A stretch of DNA of 64,000 bases from Theropithecus gelada (lineage: Eukaryota > Chordata > Mammalia > Primates > Cercopithecidae). Positions within the stretch are counted from its first letter, which is position 1; each line of letters begins with the position of its first letter. The translations under genes and the position numbers were made by a program. This document shows positions 54,332 through 64,000 of this stretch, piece by piece. The notes beneath the pieces were generated by a model. That model saw only the letters and a program-made list of their open reading frames with translations, ran no database searches and was not told where the DNA came from. The DNA lies in contig NC_037673.1 of NCBI RefSeq assembly GCF_003255815.1, positions 90,518,902-90,582,901 on the forward strand, in the 5' to 3' direction.

Positions 54332-57300
54332 TCAATTCCCACCTATGAGTGAGAACATGCAGTGTTTGGTTTTCTGTTCTTGTGATAGTTTGCTGAGAAT
54401 GATGGTTTCCAGCTGCATCCATGTCCCTACAAAGGACATGAACTCATCCTTTTTTATGGCTGCATAGTATTCCATGGTGTATATGTGCCACATTTTCTTA
54501 ATCCAGTCTGTCACTGATGGACATTTGGGTTGATTCCAAGTCTTTGCTATTGTGAATAGTGCCGCAATAAACATACGTGTGCATGTGTCTTTATAGCAGC
54601 ATCACTTATAATCCTTTGGGTATATCCCCAGTAATGGGATGGATGGGTCAAATGGTATTTCTAGTTCTAGATCCTTGAGGAATTGCCACACTGTTTTGCA
54701 CAATGGTTGAACTAGTTTACAGTCCCACCAACAGTGTAAAAGTGTTCCTATTTCTCCACATCCTCTCCAGCACCTGTTGTTTCCTGACTTTTTAAAAATT
54801 GCCATTCTAACTGGTGTGAGATGGTATCTCATTGTGGTTTTGATTTGCATTTCTCTGATGGTGAGTGATGATGAGCATTTGTTCATGTGTCGGCCGTATG
54901 AATGTCTTCTTTTGAGAAATGTCTATTCATATCCTTTGCCCACTTTTTTATGGGGTTGTTTGTTTTTTTCTTGCAAATTTGTTTGAGTTCTTTATAGGTT
55001 CTGGATATTAGCCCTTTGTCAGATGAGAAGATTGCAAAAATTTTCTCCCATTCTGTAGGTTGCCTGTTCACTCTGATGGTAGTTTCTTTTGCTGTGCAGA
55101 AGCTCTTTAGTTTAATTAGATCCCATTTGTCAATTATGGCTTTTGTTGCTGTTGCTTTTGGTGTTTTAGACATGAAGTCCTTGCCCATGCCTATGTCCTG
55201 AATGGTATTACTTAGGTTTTCTTCTAGGGTTTTTATGGTATTAGGTCTAACATTTAAGTATCTAATCCATCTTGAATTAATTTTCGTATAAGGAGTAAGG
55301 AAAGGATCCAGTTTCAGCTTTCTACTTATGGCTAGTCAATTTTCCCAGCACCATTTATTAAATAGGGAATCCTTTCCCCATTTCTTGTTTTTATCAGATT
55401 TGTCAAAGATCAGATGGCTGTAGATATGTGGTATTATTTCTGAGGACTCTGTTCTGTTCCATTGGTCTATATCTCTGTTTTGGTACCAGTACCATGCTGT
55501 TTTGGTTACTGTAGCCTTGTAGTACAGTTTGAAGTCAGGTAGCGTGATGCCTCCAGCTTTGTTCTTTTGGCTTAGGATTGTCTTGGCAATGCGGGGTCTT
55601 TTTTGGTTCCATATGAACTTTAAAGCAGTTTTTTCCAATTCTGTGAAGAAAGTCATTGGTAGCTTAATGGGGATGGCATTGAATCTATAAATTACCTTGG
55701 GCAGTATGGCCATTTTCACAATATTGATTCTTCCTATCCATGAGCATGGAATGTTCTTCCATTTGTTTGTGTCCTGTTTTATTTCACTGAGCAGTGGTTT
55801 GTAGTTCTCCTTGAAGAGGTCCTTTACATCCCTTGTAAGTTGGATTCCTAGGTATTTTATTCTCTTTGAAGCTATTGTGAATGGGAGTTCATTCATGATT
55901 TGGCTCTCTGTTTGTCTGTTACTGGTGTATAAGAATGCTTGTGATTTTTGCACATTGATTTTGTGTCCTGAGACTGCTGAAGTAGCTTATCAGCTTAAGG
56001 AGATTTTGGGCTGAGACAATGGGATTTTCTAAATATACAATCATGTCATCTGCAAACAGGGACAATTTGACTTCTTCCTTTCCTAAGTGAATACGCTTGA
56101 TTTCTTTCTCTTGCCTGATTACCCTAGCCAGAACTTCCAACACTATGTTGAATAGGGGTAGTGAGAGAGGGCATCCCTGTCTTGTGCCAGTTTTCAAAAG
56201 GAATGCTTCCAGTTTTTGCCCATTCAGTATGATATTGTCTGTGGGTTTGTCATAAATAGCTCTTATTATTTTGAGATACATTCCATCAATACTGAATTTA
56301 TTGAGAGTTTTTAACATGAAGTGCTGTTGAATTTTGTCAAAGACCTTTTCTGCATCTATTGAGATAATCATGTGGCTTTTGTCTTTGGTTCTGTTTATAT
56401 GCTGGATTACGTTTATTGATTTGAGTATGTTGAACCAGCCTTGCATCCCAGGGATGAAGCCCACTTGATCATGGTGGATAAGCTTTTTGATGTGCTGCTG
56501 GATTCGGTTTGCTAGTATTTCGTTGAGGATTTTTGCATCGATGTTCATCAGGGATATTGGTCTAAAATTCTCTTTTTTGGTTGTATCTCTGTCAGGCTTT
56601 GGTATCCGGATGATGTTGGCCTCGTAAAATAAGTTAGGGAGGATTCCCTCTTTTTCTATTGATTGGAATAGTTTCAGAAGGAATGGTACCAACTCCTCCT
56701 TGTACCTCTGGTAGAATTCGGCTGTGAATCCATCTGGTCCTGGACTTTTTTTGGTTGGTAGGCTGTTAATTATTGCCTCAATTTCAGAGCCTGCTATTGG
56801 TCTATTCAGGAATTCAACTTCTTCCTGTTTTAATCTTGGAAGAGTGTAAGTGTCCAGGAAATTATCCATTTCTTCTAGGTTTTCTAGCTTATTTGCATAG
56901 AGGTGTTTATACTCTGATGGTAGTTTGTATTTCTGTGGGGTCAGTGGTGATATCCCCTTTATCATTTTTTATTGCATCTATTTGTTTCTTCTCTCTTTTC
57001 TTCTTTATTAGTCTTGCTAGCAGTCTGTCAATTTTGTTGATCTTTTCAAAACACCAGCTCCTGGAGTCATTGATTTTTTGGAGGGTTTTTGTGTCTCTAT
57101 CTCCTTCAGTTCTGCTCTGATCTTAGTTATTTCTTGCCTTCTGCTAGCTTTTGAATGTGTTTGCTCTTGCTTCTCTAGTTCTTTTAATTGTGATGCTAGA
57201 GTGTCAATTTTAGATCTTTCCTGCTTTCTCTTGTGGGCATTTAGTGCTATAAATTTCCCTCTACACACTGCTTTAAATGTGTCCCAGAGATTCTGGTATG

Positions 57301-58148
57301 TTGTATCTTTGTTCTCATTGGTTTCAAAGAATATCTTTATTTCTGCCTTCATTTTGTTATGTACCCAGTAGTCATTCAGGAGCAGGTTGTTCAGTTTCCA
57401 TGTAGTTGAATGGTTTTGATTGAGTTTCTTAGTCCTGAGTTCTAGTTTAATTGCACTGTGGTCTGAGAGACAGTTTGTTTTAATTTCTGTTCTTTTACAT
57501 TTGCTGAGGAGTGCTTTACTTCCAATTATGTGGTCAATTTTGGAATAAGTGCGATGTGGTGCTGAGAAGAAAGTATATTCTGTTTATTTGGGGTGGAGAG
57601 TTCTGTAGATGTCTATTAGGTCTGGTTGGTGCAGAGTTGAGTTCAATTCCTAGATATCCTTGTTAACTTTCTGTCTCGTTGATCTGTCTAATGTTGACAG
57701 TGGGGTGTTGAAGTCTCCCATTATTATTGTATGGGAGTCTAAGTCTCTTTGTAAGTCTCTAAGGACTTGCTTTATGAATCTGGGTGCTCCTGTATTGGGT
57801 GCATATATATTTAGGATAGTTAGCTCTTCCTGATGAATTGATCCCTTTACCATTATGTTATGGCCTTCTTTGTCTCTTTTGACCTTTGATGGTTTAAAGT
57901 CTGTTTTATCAGAGACTAGGATTGCAACCCCTGCTTCTTTATTGTTTTCCATTAGCTTGGTAGATCTTCCTCCATCCCTTTATTTTGAGCCTATGTGTGT
58001 CTCTGCATGTGAGATGGGTCTCCTGAATACAACAAACTGATGGGTCTTGACTTTTTATCCAATTTGCCAGTCTGTGTCTTTTAATTGGACCATTTAGTCC
58101 ATTTACATTTAAGGTTAATATTGTTATGTGTGAACTTGATCCTGTCAT
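54332..58148 (-). pseudogene. L1 ORF2: L1 ORF2 relic
   Basis: Start ATGACAGGATC at 58146-58148 and terminal TGA (54332-54334) are both in place, but the frame is broken several times. The endonuclease survives as two overlapping frames (58148-57939 and 57952-57650). The RT core lies in the frame 56965-55919 with SPGPDGF, GFIPGMQGWFNI, GTRQGCPL and FADD still readable. The following part continues in another frame (55953-55336). The C-terminal zinc-knuckle-like CWRGCGEIGTLLHCWWDC is intact as words in the frame 54886-54602. An internal deletion and frameshift follow about 56900. No functional ORF2p. Confidence 0.93.
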
Positions 58149-58211
58149 TATGATATTAGCTGGTTATTTTGCTCGCTAGTTGATGCAGTTTCTTCCTAGC
58201 ATCGATGGACT

Positions 58212-59223
58212 TTACATTTTGACATGTATTTGCAATGGCTGGTACCTGTTGCTCCTTTCCGTGTTTAGTGCTTCCTTCAGGATCTCTTGTAAGGCAGGCC
58301 TGATGGTGACAAAATCTCTAAGCATTTGCTTGTCTGTAAAGGATTTTGTTTCTCCTTCACTTATGAAACTTAGTTTGGCTGGATATTAAATTCTGGGTTG
58401 AAAATTCTTTTCTTTAAGAATGTTGAATATTGGCCCTTACTCTCTTCTGGCTTGGAGAGTTTCTGCAGAGAGATCTGCTGTTAGTCGGATGGGCTTCCCT
58501 TTGTGTGTAACCCGACCTTTCTCTCTGGCTGCCCTTAAGATTTTTTCCTTCATTTCAACTTTGGTGACTCTGACAATTATGTGTCTTGGAGTTGCTCTTC
58601 TCAAGGAGTATCTTTGTGGTGTTCTCTGTATTTCCTGAATTTGAATGTTGGCCTGCCTTACTAGGTTGGGTAAATTCTCCTGGATGATATCCTGCAGAGT
58701 GTTTTCCAACTTCGTTCCATTTTCCCTGTCACTTTCAGGCACACCAATCAGACATAGATTTGGTCTTTTCACATAATCCCATACCTCTTGGAGGCTTTGT
58801 TCATTTCTTTTTACTCTTTTTTCTCCACACTTCTTGCTTCATTTCATTCCTTTGATCTTCAATCGCTGATACTCTTTCTTCCAGTTGATCAAGTCGATTA
58901 CTAAACCTCGTGTATTTGTAACATATTTCTTGTGTTATGGTTTTCATCTCTGTCAGTTCTTTTAAGCTCTTCTCTGCATTGATTATTCTAGTTATCCATT
59001 CATCCATTCTTTTTTCAAGGTTTTTAGTTTCCTTGCGCTGGTTACATAGTTCCTCCTTTAGCTCTGAGAAGTTTGATCGACTGAAGCCTTCTTCTCTCAA
59101 CTCGTCAAAGTCATTCTCCATCCAGCTTTGTTCCATTGCTGGCAATGAGCTGCTTCCCTTTTTACGGGGAGATGTGCTCTGATTTTTTGAATTTCCAGCT
59201 TTTCTGCACTGCTTTTTCCCCAG
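58212..59223 (-). pseudogene. L1 ORF1: L1 ORF1 relic, start codon mutated
   Basis: The position equivalent to the ORF1 ATG (CACAAAGATGGGG in the intact element) reads CACAAAGCTGGGG at 59221-59223, so the start is CTG. The coiled coil (58801-59145) and the RRM part (58437-58772) lie in different frames, with a small insertion around 58800. The stop (TAA, 58212-58214) is conserved. RNA-binding-domain words such as KRPNLCLIGVPES and TPQRYSLRRATPRHII remain. Confidence 0.9.
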
Positions 59224-59625
59224 CTTTGTGGGTTTTATCTGACTTTAGTCTTTGATGATGGTGACGTACTGATGGGGTTTTGGTGTGGGTGCCCTTTCTG
59301 TTTGTTAGTTTTCCTTCTAACAGTCAGGACCCTCAGCTGTAGGTCTGTTGGAGTTTGCTTGAGGTCCACTCCAGACCCTGTTTGCCTGGGTATCAGCAGT
59401 GAAGGCTGCAGAAGATAGAATATTGCTGAACAGCGAGTGTTGCTATCTGATTCTTGCTCTGGAAGCTTCATCTCGGGGTGTACCCTGCCATGTGAGGTGT
59501 GAGGTGTTGGTCTGCACCTCAGTTGAAAATGCAGAAATCACCCATCTTCTGTGTCACTCACGCTGGGAGCTGGAGGCTGGAGCTGTTCCTATTTGGCCAT
59601 CTTGGGCATGCACCCCCACCGCCCA

Positions 59626-60389
59626 GCATGTTACCTTAAGACACCTCATAGGGAGCTGAAAGTAAAGAATCACTTACCTTGAGAATATCTGTGGTTTGGA
59701 TTCATAGAAAACCCACAAAATATTTGACAGAATTGTTTTGCTATAAGAAACACCAATTGGGAGTAAAACAGATAGGAACACTACAAAATTAAAAGTGGAC
59801 TTTGGATACGCAGCATTCTGTGGGCAGTAAAAAGGCTGATTAGGCTATTTGGTTGCAAAGGTTGTTTTTTGGTTGTTGGTGTTGTTTTTTAATGGAAAAC
59901 AAAGGCTGATTCAAAAGTAAAGAGCCAATCACTGAGCGTGGAACCAAGAGCTGAAAAATGACAATTCCCAGCAGTAGGGTTACACCCTAATGAAGAAACT
60001 GGCAACGTGAACTTCTTGCATTTCGTGACTGCTAAGGGCCAGTGATTGCTGTGTGCCTCCTGTTTTCCCCGTTTTAAGTAAGCGGGTCTACAGCAGTTTA
60101 CCTTTGCCTGTTGTGCCATTGAAAGTTAGGTATGTGGGGGGAGGGAGATAACTTGTTTCTTTACTTCACAGTTCCTCAGATTAAGGAGCTGTACCCAAAT
60201 TACTGCATTTGAGGAGTCTAAACTTCATTTGGACCTTATATGATACTATGTTTCAAGCAGATGTTTAGATTTGAGGGTCTTGGGGGAGAACACAAGTATA
60301 TTTTGCATGTAAGAAGAATTTGAGTTATAGCTGCATGATAATTCACAAAAGATTGCATTTTTCCAAAGAAACGGGGTACTCAAAATCTC
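59626..60389. other. Unassigned sequence
   Basis: Nothing recognised. T/G-rich GTTGTTTTTTGG words near 59860-59890. Confidence 0.5.
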
Positions 60390-60857
60390 TTTTGTTCCTC
60401 ATGCTCTTCTCACAATGTGACATTCCTCCCATCAACAGGTGAGGACTAAGTGCCTTCCCTCTGAATCTAGACAGGATTGTGACTATAGCAAAAGTGAGGC
60501 TATGTGATTTCTGAGACTAGGTCACAAAAGCTGGCACAGCATTTCTCTCATTCCCTTGAGGGCTTGCGCTTAGAATCCAGCCACCATACCACAAGGAAAC
60601 CTGAGAAAAATCTAGGCCCCCAGGCTACAGCCCAGCTGAGCTCCAGGCCAATGGCCATCACCACTTTTCAAGCTTTTGAACAAATCTTGAGCATGGATAC
60701 TCATGCACCCAGTTGAGTGATGCTGTGCGGAACAGAGATTAGCTGCCCTTGCCAAGCCCTGCCTGACCTACAGATTGAGGAACAAAATAAATGACTGATG
60801 TGACTTAAGACACTAAGCTTTGGATAGTATGTTATGCAGCAACAGATAACTGGAGTA
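60390..60857 (+). mobile_element. MaLR-type solo LTR
   Basis: GTGAGGCTATGTGATTTCTG, AGACTAGGTCACAAAAGCTG, ATCCAGCCACCATACCACAA, AAATAAATGACTGATGTGAC, AAGACACTAAGCTTTGGATA and GCAGCAACAGATAACTGGAG match the MLT1-type LTR order in sense orientation. The AATAAA lies at about 60786. Confidence 0.78.
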
Positions 60858-60959
60858 CCTTTTTAATGCTTTCCTTTCCTACTATCTTCTATTTCTCCTC
60901 ATTCCCTCTGAATTTTTTAGAAGATAAAACTGATCAAGTCATGTCCAAAATCTTTCTTT

Positions 60960-61065
60960 TTTTTCCATTTGGATCTCTATCACTAAATTGTAAGCACCTT
61001 GAGATCATGAATGATTTCTAAACATTTTAGTAGCATTAAAAATTTATTGAATAAATCGACTGCTT
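60960..61065 (+). mobile_element. L2 LINE 3' tip
   Basis: CACTAAATTGTAAGCACCTT, GAGATCATGAATGATTTCTA and AATTTATTGAATAAAT match the extreme 3' end of L2. Confidence 0.65.
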
Positions 61066-63639
61066 TTTTGTTCTTGGAACTGTAATAGGATCTGTAATGG
61101 AATCTTGACTCATAATATGTAAATTCTGTGAAAATGAATAACCAAATTAACAATACTGCTTTTTTCCCTTTAGGAATCTAAGAGAAAAAAATTTTAAAGA
61201 ATTCATTAATTTTCAATTGTTAAAAGGGTTTTTTTTTTTTTTTTTTTTTTCGCTTACAAATTGAGAGATGTCCTTGAAGAAAATGCCTTTGACTAAGGAA
61301 ATATGGTGTGAAAATCACCACACGTTTCTTCATAAGCAGATAACATACTGTCTTGCCTAAACTTTAATAATCTGATTTTGATAAATACCAAACTATAAAT
61401 AAAAACATAGTTCTGCTTCATCGCATGAAAGCATAAAATAACAAGCAATTCTCATTTATCCTGAGTATATTATTAGCTCTTATAATTTCTGAGAATTTCA
61501 AGATTTTCTGTTAATACAATACACCAGATTTTTTTCTGAATATTCCTTTATTCTTTCTGTAGTACACAACCACTCCTAAATGTCCCCTATAATAAATCCA
61601 TGAATTTGGACATTTTTTGTTTTGCTTCCTAGTGACTACTTCTGCCCAAGGCAAGCTATTTTTTCTTTTATTAGTTATGTTAGATTTTTATAACACCTAT
61701 TTTCTCCAAGGAGTTTAAGGTGCTTAGTAAACAGAGGATATTTTTTGTGGTTTGCTTTAATGAACATCTTCAATGCATTGCAATAGCAAAGAGGAACAAC
61801 AACGAAGTTGGAAGGAAGAGATCACAGAGTAAGGAACTGAGCAGCAGGGTCAGAAGTCAATAGGGGCTGGTTTATTTGTAGAGCAGCAAGAACTCAGGAT
61901 ATTACAAAAATAACTGCATCGAAACCACGCTCAAGTTTATGGTGCTACCTTTAGGAAAAGAAGGTGTCCTGGTCTTTTCATTTTTAAGTTGATTTCAGGA
62001 ACCCTGGTTCCAGGCTACACTGATTCTTTCAGTCACTTATATTTGTGTCAAGATAACTGATTAAAAATTGAATAGTAGTCCCTGCTCGTTGTACTTATGT
62101 TGAATTTGGGCAAAGTGAATGCCTGAAGCAGCCTGAAGTAAATGACTCAATTTGACCTTCTCTGCGTCTAAACCCATCAGAGAAATGAATTGATACGTAG
62201 TGTGAAGGAGCAAGGGGTGACCGTGTATTTGAAATGAGGGGAGGCCCAGAAGGCAGTGAAGAAAGGCCAGTGGTTTCCTGGCCCTGAAGGGTGATGAGAC
62301 CTCCAAGGAGATGGCTGGCATGCTATTATTATGGAGGCGGGAGTTTGACACTCCGAATGGAGACTCAGAGTTAGAACTAAGCTAATGTAATGGCAATGAA
62401 AACATGTGATACTAATCACATAACTGATTTTGTAGGCATAGACTCATTCAAAAGTGCCAAATTCAGCCAAACAATATTTGAAAAGCACACACCAATTCCA
62501 TCTGTGCTACATAAGAGTACTCAATATATCCATTGTGGAGACTGACTTCTTGAGAGAAATTTTTGATGGTGGTAGATAAAAAGCATTTCAACAGTTTCCT
62601 TAAAGGATATTAATGACCCCATTATATTTGGTGCACAAATGGTTATTTCGTCCTCAGGCAGACAAAACAGTTTTTAATTGTTTGTTCAGTTTGAGACATT
62701 GACATATTCACAAAAGGAATAAACCTCTTATAAACAATATAGCTTCAGTTGGTAAGGACAGAGAGACTTCCTTAGAGTCTCTAAGGAAGAGTGACAGTGG
62801 GCTACCTACCTTCTACTTGGCTGAGTCTTAAAAGTACGGAAAAAAAAAAGGAAGGGATAGAGTGCATGTGAAGCAAGAGAGAAAAGCAAGAGAAAGGGGA
62901 AAGCAAAGAGTCACTTCAAAATTTGTTTGAGAGAATGGGTCTGTTTAAAAAGATGTCCCATAAATGGAAGAAGCTCTAATTCGTGCAGTATTCTTAAAGC
63001 ACAAAAGCTTTTAGCATCTTACAGAGCTACATGAAATAAATGGGAGCTGAACCTCATGAACAAAAACTACCATAAAAGACCTCAAATGCCTTTTATGCCT
63101 GAAAGGGCAGGATTTTAACTGAGAAGTTTTCTCATGAATATTAAATGGGGTCAAGAGAGGAAATAAGTTAAATTTTCAAAATAGCTCCCAAACCATCAAT
63201 GAATATTCTATCATTCTGAAATACATATTATATATCATATTGTTCTAAATAGCTTAGATGGGAGCCCTAGCTACACAATTTTGTGTGATTCCATATGTCT
63301 TTGCATTTTCATAATGTTTAAAAACATTACTCACTGTAATTGTTCAAACACAGAGATATGGTATTCTACCATGAAAGTGAATCATTATTTTTATGACTTT
63401 TTCCCCTGATTATATCAGCAATGCCTATTTGTATATATTAAATTTTAAAAAATATAGGTAAGAAAATAAATATTGCCTATGATATCAATTCTAAAAACAA
63501 CCAATGTTAATGTATTTGTGTTCTTAAATATTTATGAGCAAAAACAAACCTATAAACAAATAAATAATATTAAGCACTAAAAATACTATGAAAAAAATAA
63601 AATAGGTTAATGTGATAATGAGGGAGTGACACATGAGGA
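61066..63639. other. Unassigned AT-rich sequence
   Basis: No recognised interspersed repeat. It includes a T22 run at 61229-61250, a 29-bp word repeated at 63.9 kb (61764-61792), a small perfect hairpin at 62767-62789 and a purine-rich stretch at 62870-62910. Confidence 0.5.
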
Positions 63640-64000
63640 CAGTGAATAGCTTGGGCTAGCATAGAAGGGCGGGTCACTTTGACAAGGTGTCCTGATTGAT
63701 GAGAAAGAAGCGGATGTGGCGAGAACCAGGGGAAGATTGTAAAATTGCTTCAGGAACATAAACTAACACATGCAAGGGCCTTGGGATAGGAAAGACCTGG
63801 TACAGAAGAGACAGAAAGAAGGCCAGTGTGGCCAGAGCACTGAGAAAGGAGGCTGGAGAGGTGGGCAGGAGCTTAATCACCTAGGGTCGTGAAAACATCT
63901 TCAATGCACTGCAATAGCAAAGAATTTGGATTTCATTTTGTTGGTTTCCATTGTGGGAAGTTTCTCATCTCTTCTAGAAAGAATTTCCATATACAGCTTA
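63640..64000 (+). mobile_element. Possible ancient interspersed repeat, unnamed
   Basis: ACACATGCAAGGGCCTTGGG, GACAGAAAGAAGGCCAGTGT, GGCCAGAGCACTGAGAAAGG and GCTGGAGAGGTGGGCAGGAG follow a mammalian interspersed pattern that I have seen repeatedly ('gtgcaaaggccctgaggcaggaaagagcttgg...aggccagtgtggctgg') but cannot name. It is interrupted by a 29-bp word shared with 61764, and it is cut by the window end. Confidence 0.5.

Larger units (their letters stand above)
54110..59625 (-). mobile_element. Near full-length decayed L1 with spliced-type 5' UTR
   Basis: On the minus strand it runs from an L1 5' head (CCAAGATGGCCAAATAGGAA, about 59610) to a T-rich tail (54110-54135). ORF1 and ORF2 are both broken. 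The 5' UTR is short: CAACTGAG (59518-59525) is joined directly to GTGCAGACCAACACC (59517 downward), omitting about 652 nt that the intact element has between 7089 and 7740. An imperfect TATCTTAAG/TACCTTAAG pair (54095; 59632) may be a decayed target duplication. It is older than the 6994 copy (L1PA6-8-like). Confidence 0.93.

Noticed and set aside
54110..59625. Second active L1
   Set aside because: ORF1 has lost its ATG and both ORFs carry frameshifts.
61229..61250. T22 run as the tail of an antisense retrotransposed element
   Set aside because: Neither side shows Alu or L1 sequence, and no target duplication is visible; most likely a plain homopolymer.

Overview
This is a primate nuclear genomic window and almost certainly comes from an Old World monkey rather than human. 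It is dominated by primate interspersed repeats (Alu, L1, MIR, L2, MaLR LTRs, an ERV9/LTR12 LTR, MADE1, and MER-type DNA elements) in AT-rich unique sequence. Two things point to the cercopithecid lineage. First, the youngest L1 has a 3' end and an ORF1 coiled coil that differ from human L1PA1-5. Second, the youngest Alu lacks 12 bp after its GAGACC motif, which I recall as diagnostic of macaque-type AluY (AluYRa). I found no convincing host protein-coding exon, tRNA, rRNA or snRNA gene, so the window looks intergenic or intronic.

Layout. 1-6.97 kb: an Alu fragment, unique sequence, one MaLR LTR, an old L1 tail and MER5-type relics. 6.99-13.19 kb: a full-length sense-strand L1 with a perfect target-site duplication and uninterrupted ORF1 (338 aa) and ORF2 (1275 aa), the most important element here. 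13.2-24.8 kb: Alus of several ages, MIRs (one split by an AluY, one carrying a 71-bp triplication) and a 5'-truncated L1. 24.8-27.7 kb: an old L1 interrupted by a MER1-type hAT element, then another old L1 tail on the opposite strand. 27.7-38.5 kb: Alus, a GC-richer unmasked block, a very short copy of the same L1 subfamily as the intact element, a Tigger-type element, and GGAT and ATCC microsatellite arrays in opposite orientation. 38.5-42.3 kb: unusually poor in recognisable repeats. 42.3-51.6 kb: ancient repeats (hAT, L2, L1M, MIR, MADE1, MaLR). 51.6-53.1 kb: a solo LTR12 on the minus strand with CCAAT-rich tandem enhancer repeats. 54.1-59.6 kb: a near full-length but decayed minus-strand L1 whose 5' UTR lacks about 652 nt between splice-like boundaries. 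59.6-64 kb: a MaLR LTR, an L2 tail and unique sequence.

The only plausible functional proteins are ORF1p (RNA-binding chaperone) and ORF2p (endonuclease and reverse transcriptase) of the L1 at 6994. These act together as a cis-preferring ribonucleoprotein and supply the machinery that mobilises Alu elements. Everything else is a product of such mobilisation, a relic of LTR or DNA transposons, a simple repeat, or unassigned DNA. Family names were assigned by memory of consensus sequences without a database search, so subfamily labels are tentative.
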